Origin: Cellulomonas sp. URHD0024
GTDB lineage: Bacteria; Actinomycetota; Actinomycetes; Actinomycetales; Cellulomonadaceae
Length of the DNA stretch: 64,000 nucleotides
Direction: 5' to 3'
NCBI RefSeq assembly: GCF_000426185.1
Contig: NZ_KE384506.1
Coordinates: forward strand, 62,001-126,000
The notes under the pieces were generated by a model, which did no database searches, was not told the DNA's origin, and was given only the letters and a program-made list of their open reading frames with translations. Positions within the stretch are counted from its first letter, which is position 1. Each line of letters begins with the position of its first letter. The translations under genes were made by a program, and so were the position numbers. Shown here in pieces: positions 44,865-52,334 of the stretch.

Positions 44865-46144
44865 CCGGGCTGACGCTCGACGTCGTCCGCTCCTGGCGAC
44901 CTCAGGCGCTCGCCGAGGCCTCGACCGGTGTCGAGTCCGCCCGGCGGGAGGTCGAGGGCCAGGTCCAGGCTGCGAAGGACTCCGTCGCGCGCCTCACGAG
45001 CGTGTGGGAGGGGCAGGCGGCGGACGCGGCCGCAGAACGCATGGCACGCGAGGCCACGACCGGGTTCGCGCTCGTCGCCGCGCTCGATGCTGCGCGTGCA
45101 GCGCTGTCGGCCGGCGCCGTCGACCTGGGTACCGCACGGGACGTGGTTCTCTCGCGCGTGACCGAGGCCCAGGCGGCGGGGTTCACGGTCACCCCCGAGG
45201 GCCGGGTGACCGCTCGGACGCTTCCGCCCGTCCTGACGGCCGTCGGTGACCCGACCGGTGCCGGCGCCCGGCGGGAAGCGCAGCAGAAGGCGCTCAACTC
45301 CGAGGCTGCGCATCGCGCCGACGCGATCACCGAGGCGGTCACCGCGCTGGTCGCCGTCGACCAGGCAGTCGCCGGACGGCTCGGCGGCGTCGAGGTGCCC
45401 CAGACGCTCCGGTCCTCGGTCGACGCGTACCTGCAGCGCGCGCTGGCGAGCCACGACGTCGTCGGGTCGCTCGGACTGGTCGGCGCCGGTGGGTACGCGT
45501 TCGCCCAGGTGATCAAGAAGGGCGTCGGGGAGGGCCTCAAGACGGCGGCGTACGCCAAGTTCCTGACCTCGGAGTTCGCGCCCATCACCGACATCGCGAC
45601 GATGACGAAGAACTTCGACCGGGCGGACGCCATGCTCAGCCAGCTCAAGTTCGGCAATCCCGAGGGGCTGCTGGGCAAGATCATCGGGGCACGCGCGGCG
45701 GGTCTCGTCGGCAAGGTGTTCCTCCCGCTGACCATCGTGTCGGCCGGCGTCGACGTGGTCACCGGGGGCGGGTACGACGGTGCGCGCGGCTGGGCGACGC
45801 GAGGGTTCGCCGTCGCGGGAGGTGTCGGCGCCGGTCTGCTCCTGTTCGCGACCCTGACGCCGGTGGGTGCGGCCGTCGCCGGTGCTGCGGTCCTCGCGTA
45901 CGGCGCGTGGACCCTCGGCAACTACGTGTGGGACAACCGCGAGGCCATCGGCTCGTTCTTCTCGTCGGTCGGCGGTCACATCGCCGACGGGGCGAGCGCC
46001 GCGTGGAACGCCACCTCGGATGCCGTGTCGTCGGCCACGGACTGGGCGCACGACCGGCTGAGCGACGCCGCGAGCTCGGTCGGTGACACCCTGAGCAACG
46101 TCGGCAAGGGCGCCCTCAAGGTCGCGTCCTTCGGGTTCCTGTGA
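44861..46144 (+). CDS. Large helical protein with WXG-like N-terminus and glycine-rich membrane segments
   Basis: A 427-residue protein. The N-terminal 100 residues are helical with a WEGQAADAAAERM turn (W-x-G-Q-A-A-D), the pattern of WXG100/PPE-type or LXG-type secretion substrates. The middle is Ala-rich helical. From about 285 to 355 there are hydrophobic glycine-rich segments (FLPLTIVSAGVDVVTGG, FAVAGGVGAGLLLFATLTPVGAAVAGAAVLA) that could insert into a membrane. The end (GHIADGASAAWNATSDAVSS... ASFGFL) is a repetitive amphipathic helix. No catalytic motif is visible. It may be a secreted pore-like or surface protein; this is inference. Confidence 0.65.
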   Translation: MTGLTLDVVRSWRPQALAEASTGVESARREVEGQVQAAKDSVARLTSVWEGQAADAAAERMAREATTGFALVAALDAARAALSAGAVDLGTARDVVLSRVTEAQAAGFTVTPEGRVTARTLPPVLTAVGDPTGAGARREAQQKALNSEAAHRADAITEAVTALVAVDQAVAGRLGGVEVPQTLRSSVDAYLQRALASHDVVGSLGLVGAGGYAFAQVIKKGVGEGLKTAAYAKFLTSEFAPITDIATMTKNFDRADAMLSQLKFGNPEGLLGKIIGARAAGLVGKVFLPLTIVSAGVDVVTGGGYDGARGWATRGFAVAGGVGAGLLLFATLTPVGAAVAGAAVLAYGAWTLGNYVWDNREAIGSFFSSVGGHIADGASAAWNATSDAVSSATDWAHDRLSDAASSVGDTLSNVGKGALKVASFGFL

Positions 46145-46151
46145 GGCAGGG

Positions 46152-46907
46152 GTGAGCGTGAGCAGCGAGGCGTCGACCGTGTTCGTCGAGGTGCTGACCG
46201 ACGAGGAGCTCGCGATCCTCGCCGGTCCCGGAGACACCGTCGTGTCGCCGTTCTGGTCCGCCGACGACCAGGACGCAGAGACGCGCGACGTCGTCCTGCG
46301 GACTGCGTACCGCGGCCTGCTCGCGCGCGGGATCGTCGACCCGCCCACCCCGCAGGCGCGCGTCGAGGCGTTGGGTGAACCGGCGGTGGAGCTCCAGGTC
46401 CGCGGCGACGTGCAGGCCCTGGTGACGCTGCGGCTCGGCGCCCGGGTCGTGGTCGCGATCGCTCGGACCACCGCCCTGACGCAGGACTTCTGGTACGCGC
46501 ACGTCGTCGAGGACGTGGTCCTCGTCGAGGAGGTGGGTTCCGACGGCATGCACCGGTTCGCGCTGGCGCCCGTCGACACCCTCACCGACCTCGTCGTCGG
46601 TGCGGCCGTCCATCCCGAGACCCGGGACGGTTCCGGGGAGCCCGTCGAGCTCCCGGCCGGCAGCACGGAACCATCGATCGAGGTCGCGGAGGCGCTCGGC
46701 GCTGCGCTGGTCCGGGCCGACGTGGTCGTCCGGACGGTCGCCGGCGAGCACCCGCAGCTGATCGGCCTGTTCACGGGACCTGGTGGTGCGTGGGTGCTGT
46801 CGGAGGGGACCGAGGGAGCCGTCGTCGTCCGGCCGTCGACCCGGGCGGCTGTCGAGGCGGAGCTCGGCGACGCAGTGCGAGCGGTCGTGGCGCGGGCCTA
46901 CGGCTGA
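46152..46907 (+). CDS. Uncharacterised protein, EspG-like candidate
   Basis: A 251-residue soluble protein. The pattern of an early acidic beta strand, RGLLARGIVDPP, PAVELQVRGDVQALVTLRLGARVVVAIARTT, a Trp-Tyr motif (QDFWYAHV) and later FALAPVDTLTDLVVGA recalls EspG-type chaperones that bind PPE-like substrates in type VII secretion. I cannot confirm family membership by eye. Placement directly after the WXG-like pair supports it. GTG 46152 is used; GTG 46158 is two codons later. Its stop overlaps the next start (TGATG). Confidence 0.6.
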   Translation: MSVSSEASTVFVEVLTDEELAILAGPGDTVVSPFWSADDQDAETRDVVLRTAYRGLLARGIVDPPTPQARVEALGEPAVELQVRGDVQALVTLRLGARVVVAIARTTALTQDFWYAHVVEDVVLVEEVGSDGMHRFALAPVDTLTDLVVGAAVHPETRDGSGEPVELPAGSTEPSIEVAEALGAALVRADVVVRTVAGEHPQLIGLFTGPGGAWVLSEGTEGAVVVRPSTRAAVEAELGDAVRAVVARAYG

Positions 46908-47446
46908 TGCCCGACGACGCGGTCCCCTTCGCGGCGATGACGTCGCGGACGCACCTCGCCTGGAGCATCGGCACGGTGCTCGCCACCGCCGGCGCCGTGT
47001 CGTTCGTCGTCGCCACGCAGCCGCAGAACCGCGCGTACGCGTGGCTGTTCGTCCCGGTCGTGCTGGTGCTCGTGGTGACCGTGTGGGTCTCCTACTCGGT
47101 CGACCCCGTGGCGGGGGTCGTCGAACGACGGCGGTGCCGGGTCTGGCGTCGTCGGGTCACGCTCGTTCCGACGACGGGTGTGGCCCTCGTCGGCAACCGC
47201 GTCGGCGGCCTGCTGCTCGTCCTGCGACCGACCGGTGAGCGGCCTGTCCATGTGCCTCTGCTCGCGCTGACCCCCCACGTCGAACGCGCGCAGCCAGCCG
47301 AGGTGCTCGAGGTGCTGGCCGGCGCGCTGGAACGGCACGGGACCGGCGGGTCGCGACCTGTCGTCCTGGCACTGCGAGCCCAGGCGGCGCACCTCGAGGC
47401 AGGGGGCAGTGCGCGGTCGTCCCCGCTGGCCGCCAGCGTCTCGTGA
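46907..47446 (+). CDS. Two-helix membrane protein with PH-like cytoplasmic domain
   Basis: A 179-residue protein: a short leader, two adjacent membrane segments (TVLATAGAVSFVVATQ and WLFVPVVLVLVVTVWVSYSV), then a beta-rich domain beginning VDPVAGVVERRRCRVWRRRVTLVPTTGVALV that looks like a small bacterial PH domain, and a final helix. The TGATG overlap couples it to the preceding EspG-like candidate. Function unknown; membrane anchor of the cassette is a reasonable guess. Confidence 0.6.
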   Translation: MPDDAVPFAAMTSRTHLAWSIGTVLATAGAVSFVVATQPQNRAYAWLFVPVVLVLVVTVWVSYSVDPVAGVVERRRCRVWRRRVTLVPTTGVALVGNRVGGLLLVLRPTGERPVHVPLLALTPHVERAQPAEVLEVLAGALERHGTGGSRPVVLALRAQAAHLEAGGSARSSPLAASVS

Positions 47447-47591
47447 GCGTGTGGTGGGACGAACGCGCAGGTGCTGGCCCCTTCCCAGTGGCATCGCCGA
47501 TCGATACGTTCGGGCGACGCCGCGCCGGGCCTCCCCGCGTCGGCACCTCCGACGACCCGTCGTCGGAAACTGTCGCCGAGAGGAGCGTGGC

Positions 47592-48155
47592 GTGAGCTCA
47601 CCGCAGAAGGTTGCCCGCGGGGTGTCGGGTGTGGTCGTGGTGGTGATGGCCACGCTCCTGCTGACGTCGTGCAGCAATCGGCCCGATCGGCCGGAGATCA
47701 CGGCGACCGGAAGCCTCCCGACGCCGACGTTCACGCTCCCGTCGCGACCGAGCCCGACGCCCACGCCGACCCCCACCCCGACTCCCACGCCGACGTTGCC
47801 GGCGCGACCCGAGCGACCGGTGCTCCCGACGCCGACCCCCACTCCCACGCCGACACCCCCACCGGTCGCGCCGGTCGTGCCCACCGAGACGGCCGCCGCA
47901 CCGGAACCGGCACCGCCTACGCCGACGCCTACCCCCACCCCGACGCCCACGCCGACGCCGACCCCCACCCCCACGCCGACCCCGGAGGTGACGGCGACGG
48001 AGCCTGCGCCGTCCCCGTCCGCGACGTCCGACGCGTCCGAGTCCGACTCCGACGCGACACCGGCGTGGGTCTGGTGGCTGCTCGGTCTCCTCGTGGTCGG
48101 TGCAGGGGTCGGAACCGGCTTCCTCATCCGAGCGCGGCGCCGCGAGGTCTCCTAG
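47592..48155 (+). CDS. Pro-Thr-repeat lipoprotein with C-terminal membrane helix
   Basis: A 187-residue exported protein. The signal sequence ends in the lipobox LTSC, so the mature protein should start with a lipid-modified Cys at about residue 27. Two long runs of alternating Pro-Thr, near residues 56-72 and 108-130, form stiff spacers and are probably glycosylated. A second membrane segment at the C-terminus (WVWWLLGLLVVGAGVGTGFLI) precedes RARRR, so both ends may be held in the membrane, an unusual layout. GTG start with AGGAG upstream. It lies 145 bases after the previous gene and may have its own promoter. Confidence 0.7.
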   Translation: MSSPQKVARGVSGVVVVVMATLLLTSCSNRPDRPEITATGSLPTPTFTLPSRPSPTPTPTPTPTPTPTLPARPERPVLPTPTPTPTPTPPPVAPVVPTETAAAPEPAPPTPTPTPTPTPTPTPTPTPTPTPEVTATEPAPSPSATSDASESDSDATPAWVWWLLGLLVVGAGVGTGFLIRARRREVS

Positions 48156-48193
48156 GCTGCCAACCAACGCCCACTGCACCCCCGGGGGAAGCC

Positions 48194-48514
48194 ATGGCCA
48201 ACACGGCCCTTCGATGCACCGACCCGGCCTGCGCCGCGCAGGGAAAGGTCCAGACGAGCAAGACGTGCGCGGTCTGCGGCAAGCCGACGGTCTGGACGGT
48301 TCTGCGCGTGCCGCAGCCGGGCGCCCCGGCGCCGATCGGCCCCATCTACACGTCGCCGATGCCGCTCAAGGGTTCGGCTCAGCCGGTCGCCCGGCCGGTG
48401 GGCGTCGAGACGCGGACCTGCATGGACCCGCAGTGCGCCCGCTACCGGCTCGCCCAGGACGACCCTTTCTGCGGTGCCTGCGGGACGGCGACCGTCCCGG
48501 CGACGACCCGCTAG
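48194..48514 (+). CDS. Small protein with two zinc-ribbon-like cysteine sets
   Basis: A 106-residue protein with cysteine clusters at both ends: CTDPACAAQG with CAVCGK near the N-terminus, and CMDPQCARYR with CGACG at the C-terminus. The two halves are internally similar (C-x-D-P-x-C then C-x-x-CG), suggesting duplication, separated by a Pro-rich stretch. The cysteine pattern is that of two zinc ribbons. GGGGGAAG precedes the ATG. It closes the co-oriented cassette; function unknown. Confidence 0.65.
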   Translation: MANTALRCTDPACAAQGKVQTSKTCAVCGKPTVWTVLRVPQPGAPAPIGPIYTSPMPLKGSAQPVARPVGVETRTCMDPQCARYRLAQDDPFCGACGTATVPATTR

Positions 48515-48563
48515 AAGGGCATTCAGTCGGGGATCAGGAGGCTGACATCTAGCATGTCGGCCC

Positions 48564-49244
48564 ATGGCCCAACCGCTCCCCGTCGACGACGAGACCCGCA
48601 TCCGGCGCATCCCCGAACGCCAGCGCACCGAGCGCGCCGAGCTCTACGCGATCCTCGACGCCGGACTGGTGGCGCACGTCGCGTTCGTGCGGGAGGGCCG
48701 CCCGGTCGTGATCCCGTTCCTCTACGCCCGCGACGGCGACTCGTTGCTGCTGCACGGGTCGACCGGTGCCGGTCTGTTCCTGGCGCCGGAGGGCGTCGAG
48801 GTGTCCGTCGGGGTCACGCACGTGGACGGGCTGGTGTTCGCGCGCTCGGTGTTCGACAGCTCGGCGAACTACCGCAGCGTCGTCGTCCACGGTCGCGCGG
48901 TCGCGCTCGTCGGCGATGAGAAGGAGGCGGCGCTGCTCGTCGTCTCGGAGCACCTGATGCCGGGCCGCTGGGACGAGGTGCGTGCGTCGACCCGCAAGGA
49001 GCTGGCGGCGACGTCGATCATGCGTGTCGGGCTCGGGCGAGCGTCCGTCAAGGTCCGGGCGTACGGAGCGTCCGAGCAGCCGGACGACGGTGAGGACCGC
49101 TCCGTGTGGGCGGGCGTGCTGCCGCTGGCGTTGGTGGCGGGGGCGCCCCAGCCGTCGTCGGACGCCGAGGTCCCTGCCTCGGTGAGGGCTGCGACGGCGA
49201 AGTTCACGTCCGCTGCGATCGGCTCGGGTACCGTCCGCCTGTGA
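48564..49244 (+). CDS. Pyridoxamine 5'-phosphate oxidase-like flavin-binding protein
   Basis: A 226-residue split-barrel protein of the PNPOx/NimA-like type. Family features are AELYAILDAGLVAHVAFVREGRPVVIPFLYARDGDSLLLHGS and the later HVDGLVFARS with FDSSANYRSVVVHG. Members bind FMN or haem and reduce or protect against small compounds; the substrate here is not predictable. The end overlaps the next start (GTGA). Confidence 0.85.
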   Translation: MAQPLPVDDETRIRRIPERQRTERAELYAILDAGLVAHVAFVREGRPVVIPFLYARDGDSLLLHGSTGAGLFLAPEGVEVSVGVTHVDGLVFARSVFDSSANYRSVVVHGRAVALVGDEKEAALLVVSEHLMPGRWDEVRASTRKELAATSIMRVGLGRASVKVRAYGASEQPDDGEDRSVWAGVLPLALVAGAPQPSSDAEVPASVRAATAKFTSAAIGSGTVRL

Positions 49245-49792
49245 CCCCGCGCCGTTGGATCGTCCTGATCGTGATCGACCTCGTCCTGCTCGCGGGCGGT
49301 CTGGCCCTCACCGTGCCGGACGGGAACTACACCGCGGCCGCGCTGCTGATCGTGGCGTTCGTCGTCGGCCCCGTCGTCCTGATCATGACGAGCAGGGGCA
49401 TCGAGCGGGCCAACCGCAAGCGGGTCCGAGCGCTGGAGGCGACGCACCCCGGCTGGTCGTTCGTCCCGTGCGTCACCGGACCGACGCAGGAGGCGCTCCT
49501 CAAGGCGGCCGGCGAGCGCACGACCACCGGTGTCGCCGCGGTCCTGGCCTACGGCCCCGGCGGGATCGAGATCTGGGCCGGCAAGAAGTCCGAGACGAAG
49601 GTGTTCGCGTCCCCGTGGTCCAAGGTCACCGGTGTGAGCGCCGCCTCGGACATCCGCACCTGGCAGAAGCGAACGGTCACCGGCCTCCGGGTCACGCTCG
49701 CCAAGGGCGGGTCGCAGGAGGTCGCGGTCCTGCTCAAGGCGCCGCAGGTGCCCGCTCTCGTCGAGCAGATCGAGGCTGCCCGCACGGTGTGA
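49241..49792 (+). CDS. Membrane protein with PH-like domain
   Basis: A 183-residue protein with two N-terminal membrane segments (WIVLIVIDLVLLAGGLAL and ALLIVAFVVGPVVLIM) and a cytoplasmic domain of beta strands and a final helix (GVAAVLAYGPGGIEIWAG... LLKAPQVPALVEQIEAA), the outline of a bacterial PH domain. It resembles the 46907-47446 protein in layout. GTGA overlap with the preceding flavin-protein gene. Function unknown. Confidence 0.7.
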   Translation: MTPRRWIVLIVIDLVLLAGGLALTVPDGNYTAAALLIVAFVVGPVVLIMTSRGIERANRKRVRALEATHPGWSFVPCVTGPTQEALLKAAGERTTTGVAAVLAYGPGGIEIWAGKKSETKVFASPWSKVTGVSAASDIRTWQKRTVTGLRVTLAKGGSQEVAVLLKAPQVPALVEQIEAARTV

Positions 49793-49830
49793 CTCGCGGC
49801 ACGGTCGCGCCATGGGCCAGGATCGCCACC

Positions 49831-50601
49831 ATGGCTGACGACGATCGACCCGTGCTGGTCACCGGCGGGACCGGAACCCTCGGACGCGCCCTGGTGCACA
49901 CGCTCCTCGACGCGGGTCGCCCGGTCCGGGTGCTGAGCCGAAGGGACCGCACACCCGCGGTTCCCGACGAGGTCCAGTGGCAGGTCGGTGACCTGCTGAC
50001 GGGCGAGGGGCTGCCCCAGGCGCTCGCGGGCGTGTCGGTCGTGATCCACTGCGCGAGCAACCCCCGCAAGCCTGACGAGGACCTCGACGCCGCGGTCCAG
50101 CTCATGCTCGCCTGCCGCGCCGCCAACGTCCCGCACCTGGTCTACATCTCGATCGTCGGCGTCGACGCCGTGCCGTTCGGCTACTACCAGGTGAAGCGTC
50201 GGGTGGAGGAGATCGTCGAGGACGGGGGAATCCCCTGGTCGATCCTGCGAGCCACCCAGTTCCACGACTTCGTCGCGACCCTGCTGGGCGCGCTGGCCAA
50301 GGGCCCGGTCGCGCTGGTGCCTCGAGGTCTGCGGGACCAGCCCGTCGACGTGCGCGAGGTGGCCGCCCGACTCGCGACGCTGGCAGCGTCGGGACCCGCG
50401 GGCCGCGTGGAGGACCTGGGCGGGCCGCAGGTCCTGACCGTCGACGAGCTCATGCGCACCTACCTCGCCGCGAAGGGCCGGCACGCCCGCGTCTGGAGCT
50501 TCCCCGCACTGGGACCGCTCAAGCGCTTCCGCGACGGCGGCCACCTGGCACCGGAGCACGCCACCGGCCGACTGACCTTCGCCGAGTGGCTCCAGCACTG
50601 A
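49831..50601 (+). CDS. NAD(P)-binding atypical SDR (NmrA-like)
   Basis: A 256-residue Rossmann-fold protein with the atypical-SDR motif VTGGTGTLGRAL at the N-terminus, VIHCASNPRK after the fourth strand and YYQVKRRVEEIV in place of the classical YxxxK active site. Such proteins act as NAD(P)H-dependent reductases or redox sensors. No signal peptide. No Shine-Dalgarno sequence is evident before the ATG. Stands alone between unrelated genes. Confidence 0.85.
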   Translation: MADDDRPVLVTGGTGTLGRALVHTLLDAGRPVRVLSRRDRTPAVPDEVQWQVGDLLTGEGLPQALAGVSVVIHCASNPRKPDEDLDAAVQLMLACRAANVPHLVYISIVGVDAVPFGYYQVKRRVEEIVEDGGIPWSILRATQFHDFVATLLGALAKGPVALVPRGLRDQPVDVREVAARLATLAASGPAGRVEDLGGPQVLTVDELMRTYLAAKGRHARVWSFPALGPLKRFRDGGHLAPEHATGRLTFAEWLQH

Positions 50602-50623
50602 GGCGGCCTGACATGGCGCGGTA

Positions 50624-51031
50624 CTAGTCCTCGAAGAAGCAGAACGGGTGGCCCGCCGGGTCGAGCAGGACGCGGACGTTCTCCTGCGGCTGCCACTGCG
50701 CCAGGCGGGCGCCGGTCGCCAGTGCGTGCTCGACGCCGGCGGCCAGGTCGTCCACCCAGATGTCCAGGTGCAGCTGCATCTGGTTCTGGTCCGTCGTCGC
50801 CGGCCAGACCGGCTCCCGGTACAGAGGGTCGGAGCTGAACGACAGCCCGCTGCCGCCCTCCGGCGGGCGGAGCATGACCCAACCCGGCTCGTCGGCAATG
50901 ACGGGCCAGCCGAGGAGCCGGTGGTAGAAGTCCGCGAGTGCGTTGGCGTCCCGCGACTCCAGGACGGTCGCCGAGAGCAGGAAGCGGCGACCCGCATGTT
51001 CGTTCGCTGCTGCCGGTGGTGGCGTGCTCAT
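50624..51031 (-). CDS. VOC (glyoxalase/bleomycin-resistance) family protein
   Basis: A 135-residue protein with two beta-alpha-beta3 modules: ATVLESRDANALADFYHRLLGWPVIADEPGWVMLRPPEG and MQLHLDIWVDDLAAGVEHALATGA, ending LLDPAGHPFCFFED. This is the vicinal-oxygen-chelate fold. Function cannot be assigned from sequence. ATG 51031 is chosen because the sequence before it looks intergenic; a small ORF with a strong ribosome binding site diverges just beyond it. Confidence 0.85.
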   Translation of the reverse strand: MSTPPPAAANEHAGRRFLLSATVLESRDANALADFYHRLLGWPVIADEPGWVMLRPPEGGSGLSFSSDPLYREPVWPATTDQNQMQLHLDIWVDDLAAGVEHALATGARLAQWQPQENVRVLLDPAGHPFCFFED

Positions 51032-51140
51032 CTCACCAGGGTTCTCGGGGCTCGGCCGGTTCGCCACCGGAGAAAAGGTCTTGGCAGACGCTCCGTACGG
51101 ACGTACGTTCAAGGCACACGGGAAGGAGGTGGTTCAAGAC

Positions 51141-51179
51141 ATGATTTCTTCTTGGACGCGTGAGGTGACTGTCCGCTAG
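51141..51179 (+). CDS. Possible 12-residue leader peptide
   Basis: ATG 51141 opens a 12-codon frame reading MISSWTREVTVR and ending TAG. AAGGAGG at 51123-51129 is a near-perfect Shine-Dalgarno sequence, though 11 bases away. The rest of the surrounding 300 bases contains no long gene on either strand, so the ribosome binding site has no other evident use. It could be a regulatory leader for map (167 bases downstream) or an independent micro-protein. Also conspicuous just upstream is CGTACGGACGTACG at 51095-51108, an inverted-repeat-like stretch. Confidence 0.45.
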   Translation: MISSWTREVTVR

Positions 51180-51310
51180 TCGCCCGTCAGTTCTCGGACG
51201 GATTGCTCCGCCCGCAGACCACCCGGTCGGCGAGCGAATCCAGGCAGTCACCGCAGCCCGTGGGAGCCGCGACCTCGTCCTTCGCGGCAGGCCCTGTCAA
51301 GGGGTCCGGC

Positions 51311-51334
51311 CCACGGGCTGTTGCCTGCCCGTGG
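51311..51334 (+). promoter_or_regulatory. Hairpin just before map
   Basis: Perfect eight-base stem CCACGGGC with complement and an eight-base loop, ending 12 bases before the map start; together with the leader ORF it may form a translational or transcriptional control element. Confidence 0.4.
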
Positions 51335-51346
51335 CAGGGTGGTGCT

Positions 51347-52111
51347 GTGGCTCTCAAGAATCCCGCTCAGATCGACGCGATGCGTCCCGCCGGCCGGTTC
51401 GTCGCCGGTGTCCTCTCTTCCCTGCGTGACGTCGCGCGAGAGGGGATGACCCTCAAGCAGCTCGACACGCACGCGCACCAGATGATCGACGCCGCCGGCG
51501 CGCACTCGGTCTACCTGGGCTACCACCCCTCGTTCGGCGCGATGCCGTATCCCGGCGTCCTGTGCACATCGGTGAACGACGCAGCGCTGCACGGACTGCC
51601 GTCGGACCACGTGCTCGCCGACGGCGACGTCCTGTCGATCGACTTCGCCGCACAGCTGCAGGGGTGGGTCGCCGACTCGGCGCTGACCTTCCAGATCGGC
51701 ACGACGACCCCTGAGGTGACCGCCCTGATCGAGACGACCGAGCGGGCGCTGGACGCCGGCATCGCCGCCGCGCGCAACGGTGCGCGGATGGGCGACATCT
51801 CGGCGGCGATCGGCGCCATCGGCCGCGCCGGCGGGTACGGGATCAACGCCGACTTCGGCGGCCACGGCGTCGGGCGGACCATGCACGAGGACCCGCACGT
51901 GCCCAACCTCGGTCGTCCCGGGACGGGGCTGAAGCTCAAGACCGGCCTGGTGATCGCCATCGAGCCGTGGTTCATGGCGGGTGGCGACGACTACACGATC
52001 GACCCGGACGGCTGGACGATCCGCACCGCGGACGGCTCCGTGGCCGCCCACGCCGAGCACACGATCGCCATTACCCCGGACGGCCCCCTGGTGCTGACGG
52101 CCCGCGACTGA
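51347..52111 (+). CDS. map: Type I methionine aminopeptidase
   Basis: Removes the initiator methionine from nascent proteins. The 254-residue protein has the metal ligands of the pita-bread fold: DVLSIDFAAQLQGWVADSALTF (the two Asp), GHGVGRTMHEDPHVPN (His), AIEPWF (Glu) and AEHTIAI (Glu). The second half matches type I enzymes; there is no SH3-binding N-terminal extension. GTG 51347 gives the standard beginning ALKNPAQIDAMRPAGR. It is a second-site map, not beside infA/adk as in the ribosomal-protein cluster, so a paralogue elsewhere is likely. Confidence 0.93.
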   Translation: MALKNPAQIDAMRPAGRFVAGVLSSLRDVAREGMTLKQLDTHAHQMIDAAGAHSVYLGYHPSFGAMPYPGVLCTSVNDAALHGLPSDHVLADGDVLSIDFAAQLQGWVADSALTFQIGTTTPEVTALIETTERALDAGIAAARNGARMGDISAAIGAIGRAGGYGINADFGGHGVGRTMHEDPHVPNLGRPGTGLKLKTGLVIAIEPWFMAGGDDYTIDPDGWTIRTADGSVAAHAEHTIAITPDGPLVLTARD

Positions 52112-52129
52112 CCTCGTCCACCCCCCGCA

Positions 52130-52173
52130 ACGTCCGCACTCGTGTGGCGTACAGCCCCCACGAGTGCGGACGT
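52130..52173. repeat. Palindromic repeat copy 1 (upstream of mmsA)
   Basis: ACGTCCGCACTCGTG at 52130-52144 and its exact complement at 52159-52173 with a 14-base loop. One of four related palindromes around the dehydrogenase gene. Confidence 0.9.
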
Positions 52174-52192
52174 CGTCGCGGGCCCTCCGGCA

Positions 52193-52236
52193 GCGTCCGC
52201 ACTCGTGAGGGTGATAGCGCCAACTTGTGCGGACGT
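52193..52236. repeat. Palindromic repeat copy 2 (upstream of mmsA, degenerate)
   Basis: Left arm GCGTCCGCACTCGTG at 52193-52207; the right arm reads AACTTGTGCGGACG, with mismatches in the inner half. Outer nine bases still pair. Confidence 0.85.
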
Positions 52237-52334
52237 TGGGCTCGGGCTCGGCTGCGTCCGGGCGGGGCATTGGGGCGGGGATAGATTGGATCGGTCCGGC
52301 GTACCCGTCACCGCCAGTACGGAAGAGGGCTGTC

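Noticed and set aside
47756..47988. DNA tandem repeat or CRISPR-like array
   Set aside because: The repetition is a Pro-Thr codon run (CCGACG/CCCACC variants) inside a lipoprotein gene.
51187..51300. Cysteine-rich 37-codon frame on the minus strand reading CGDCLDSLADRVVCG
   Set aside because: Starts only at TTG with no ribosome binding site, lies opposite a leader-like region, and no family is recognisable; chance is likely.
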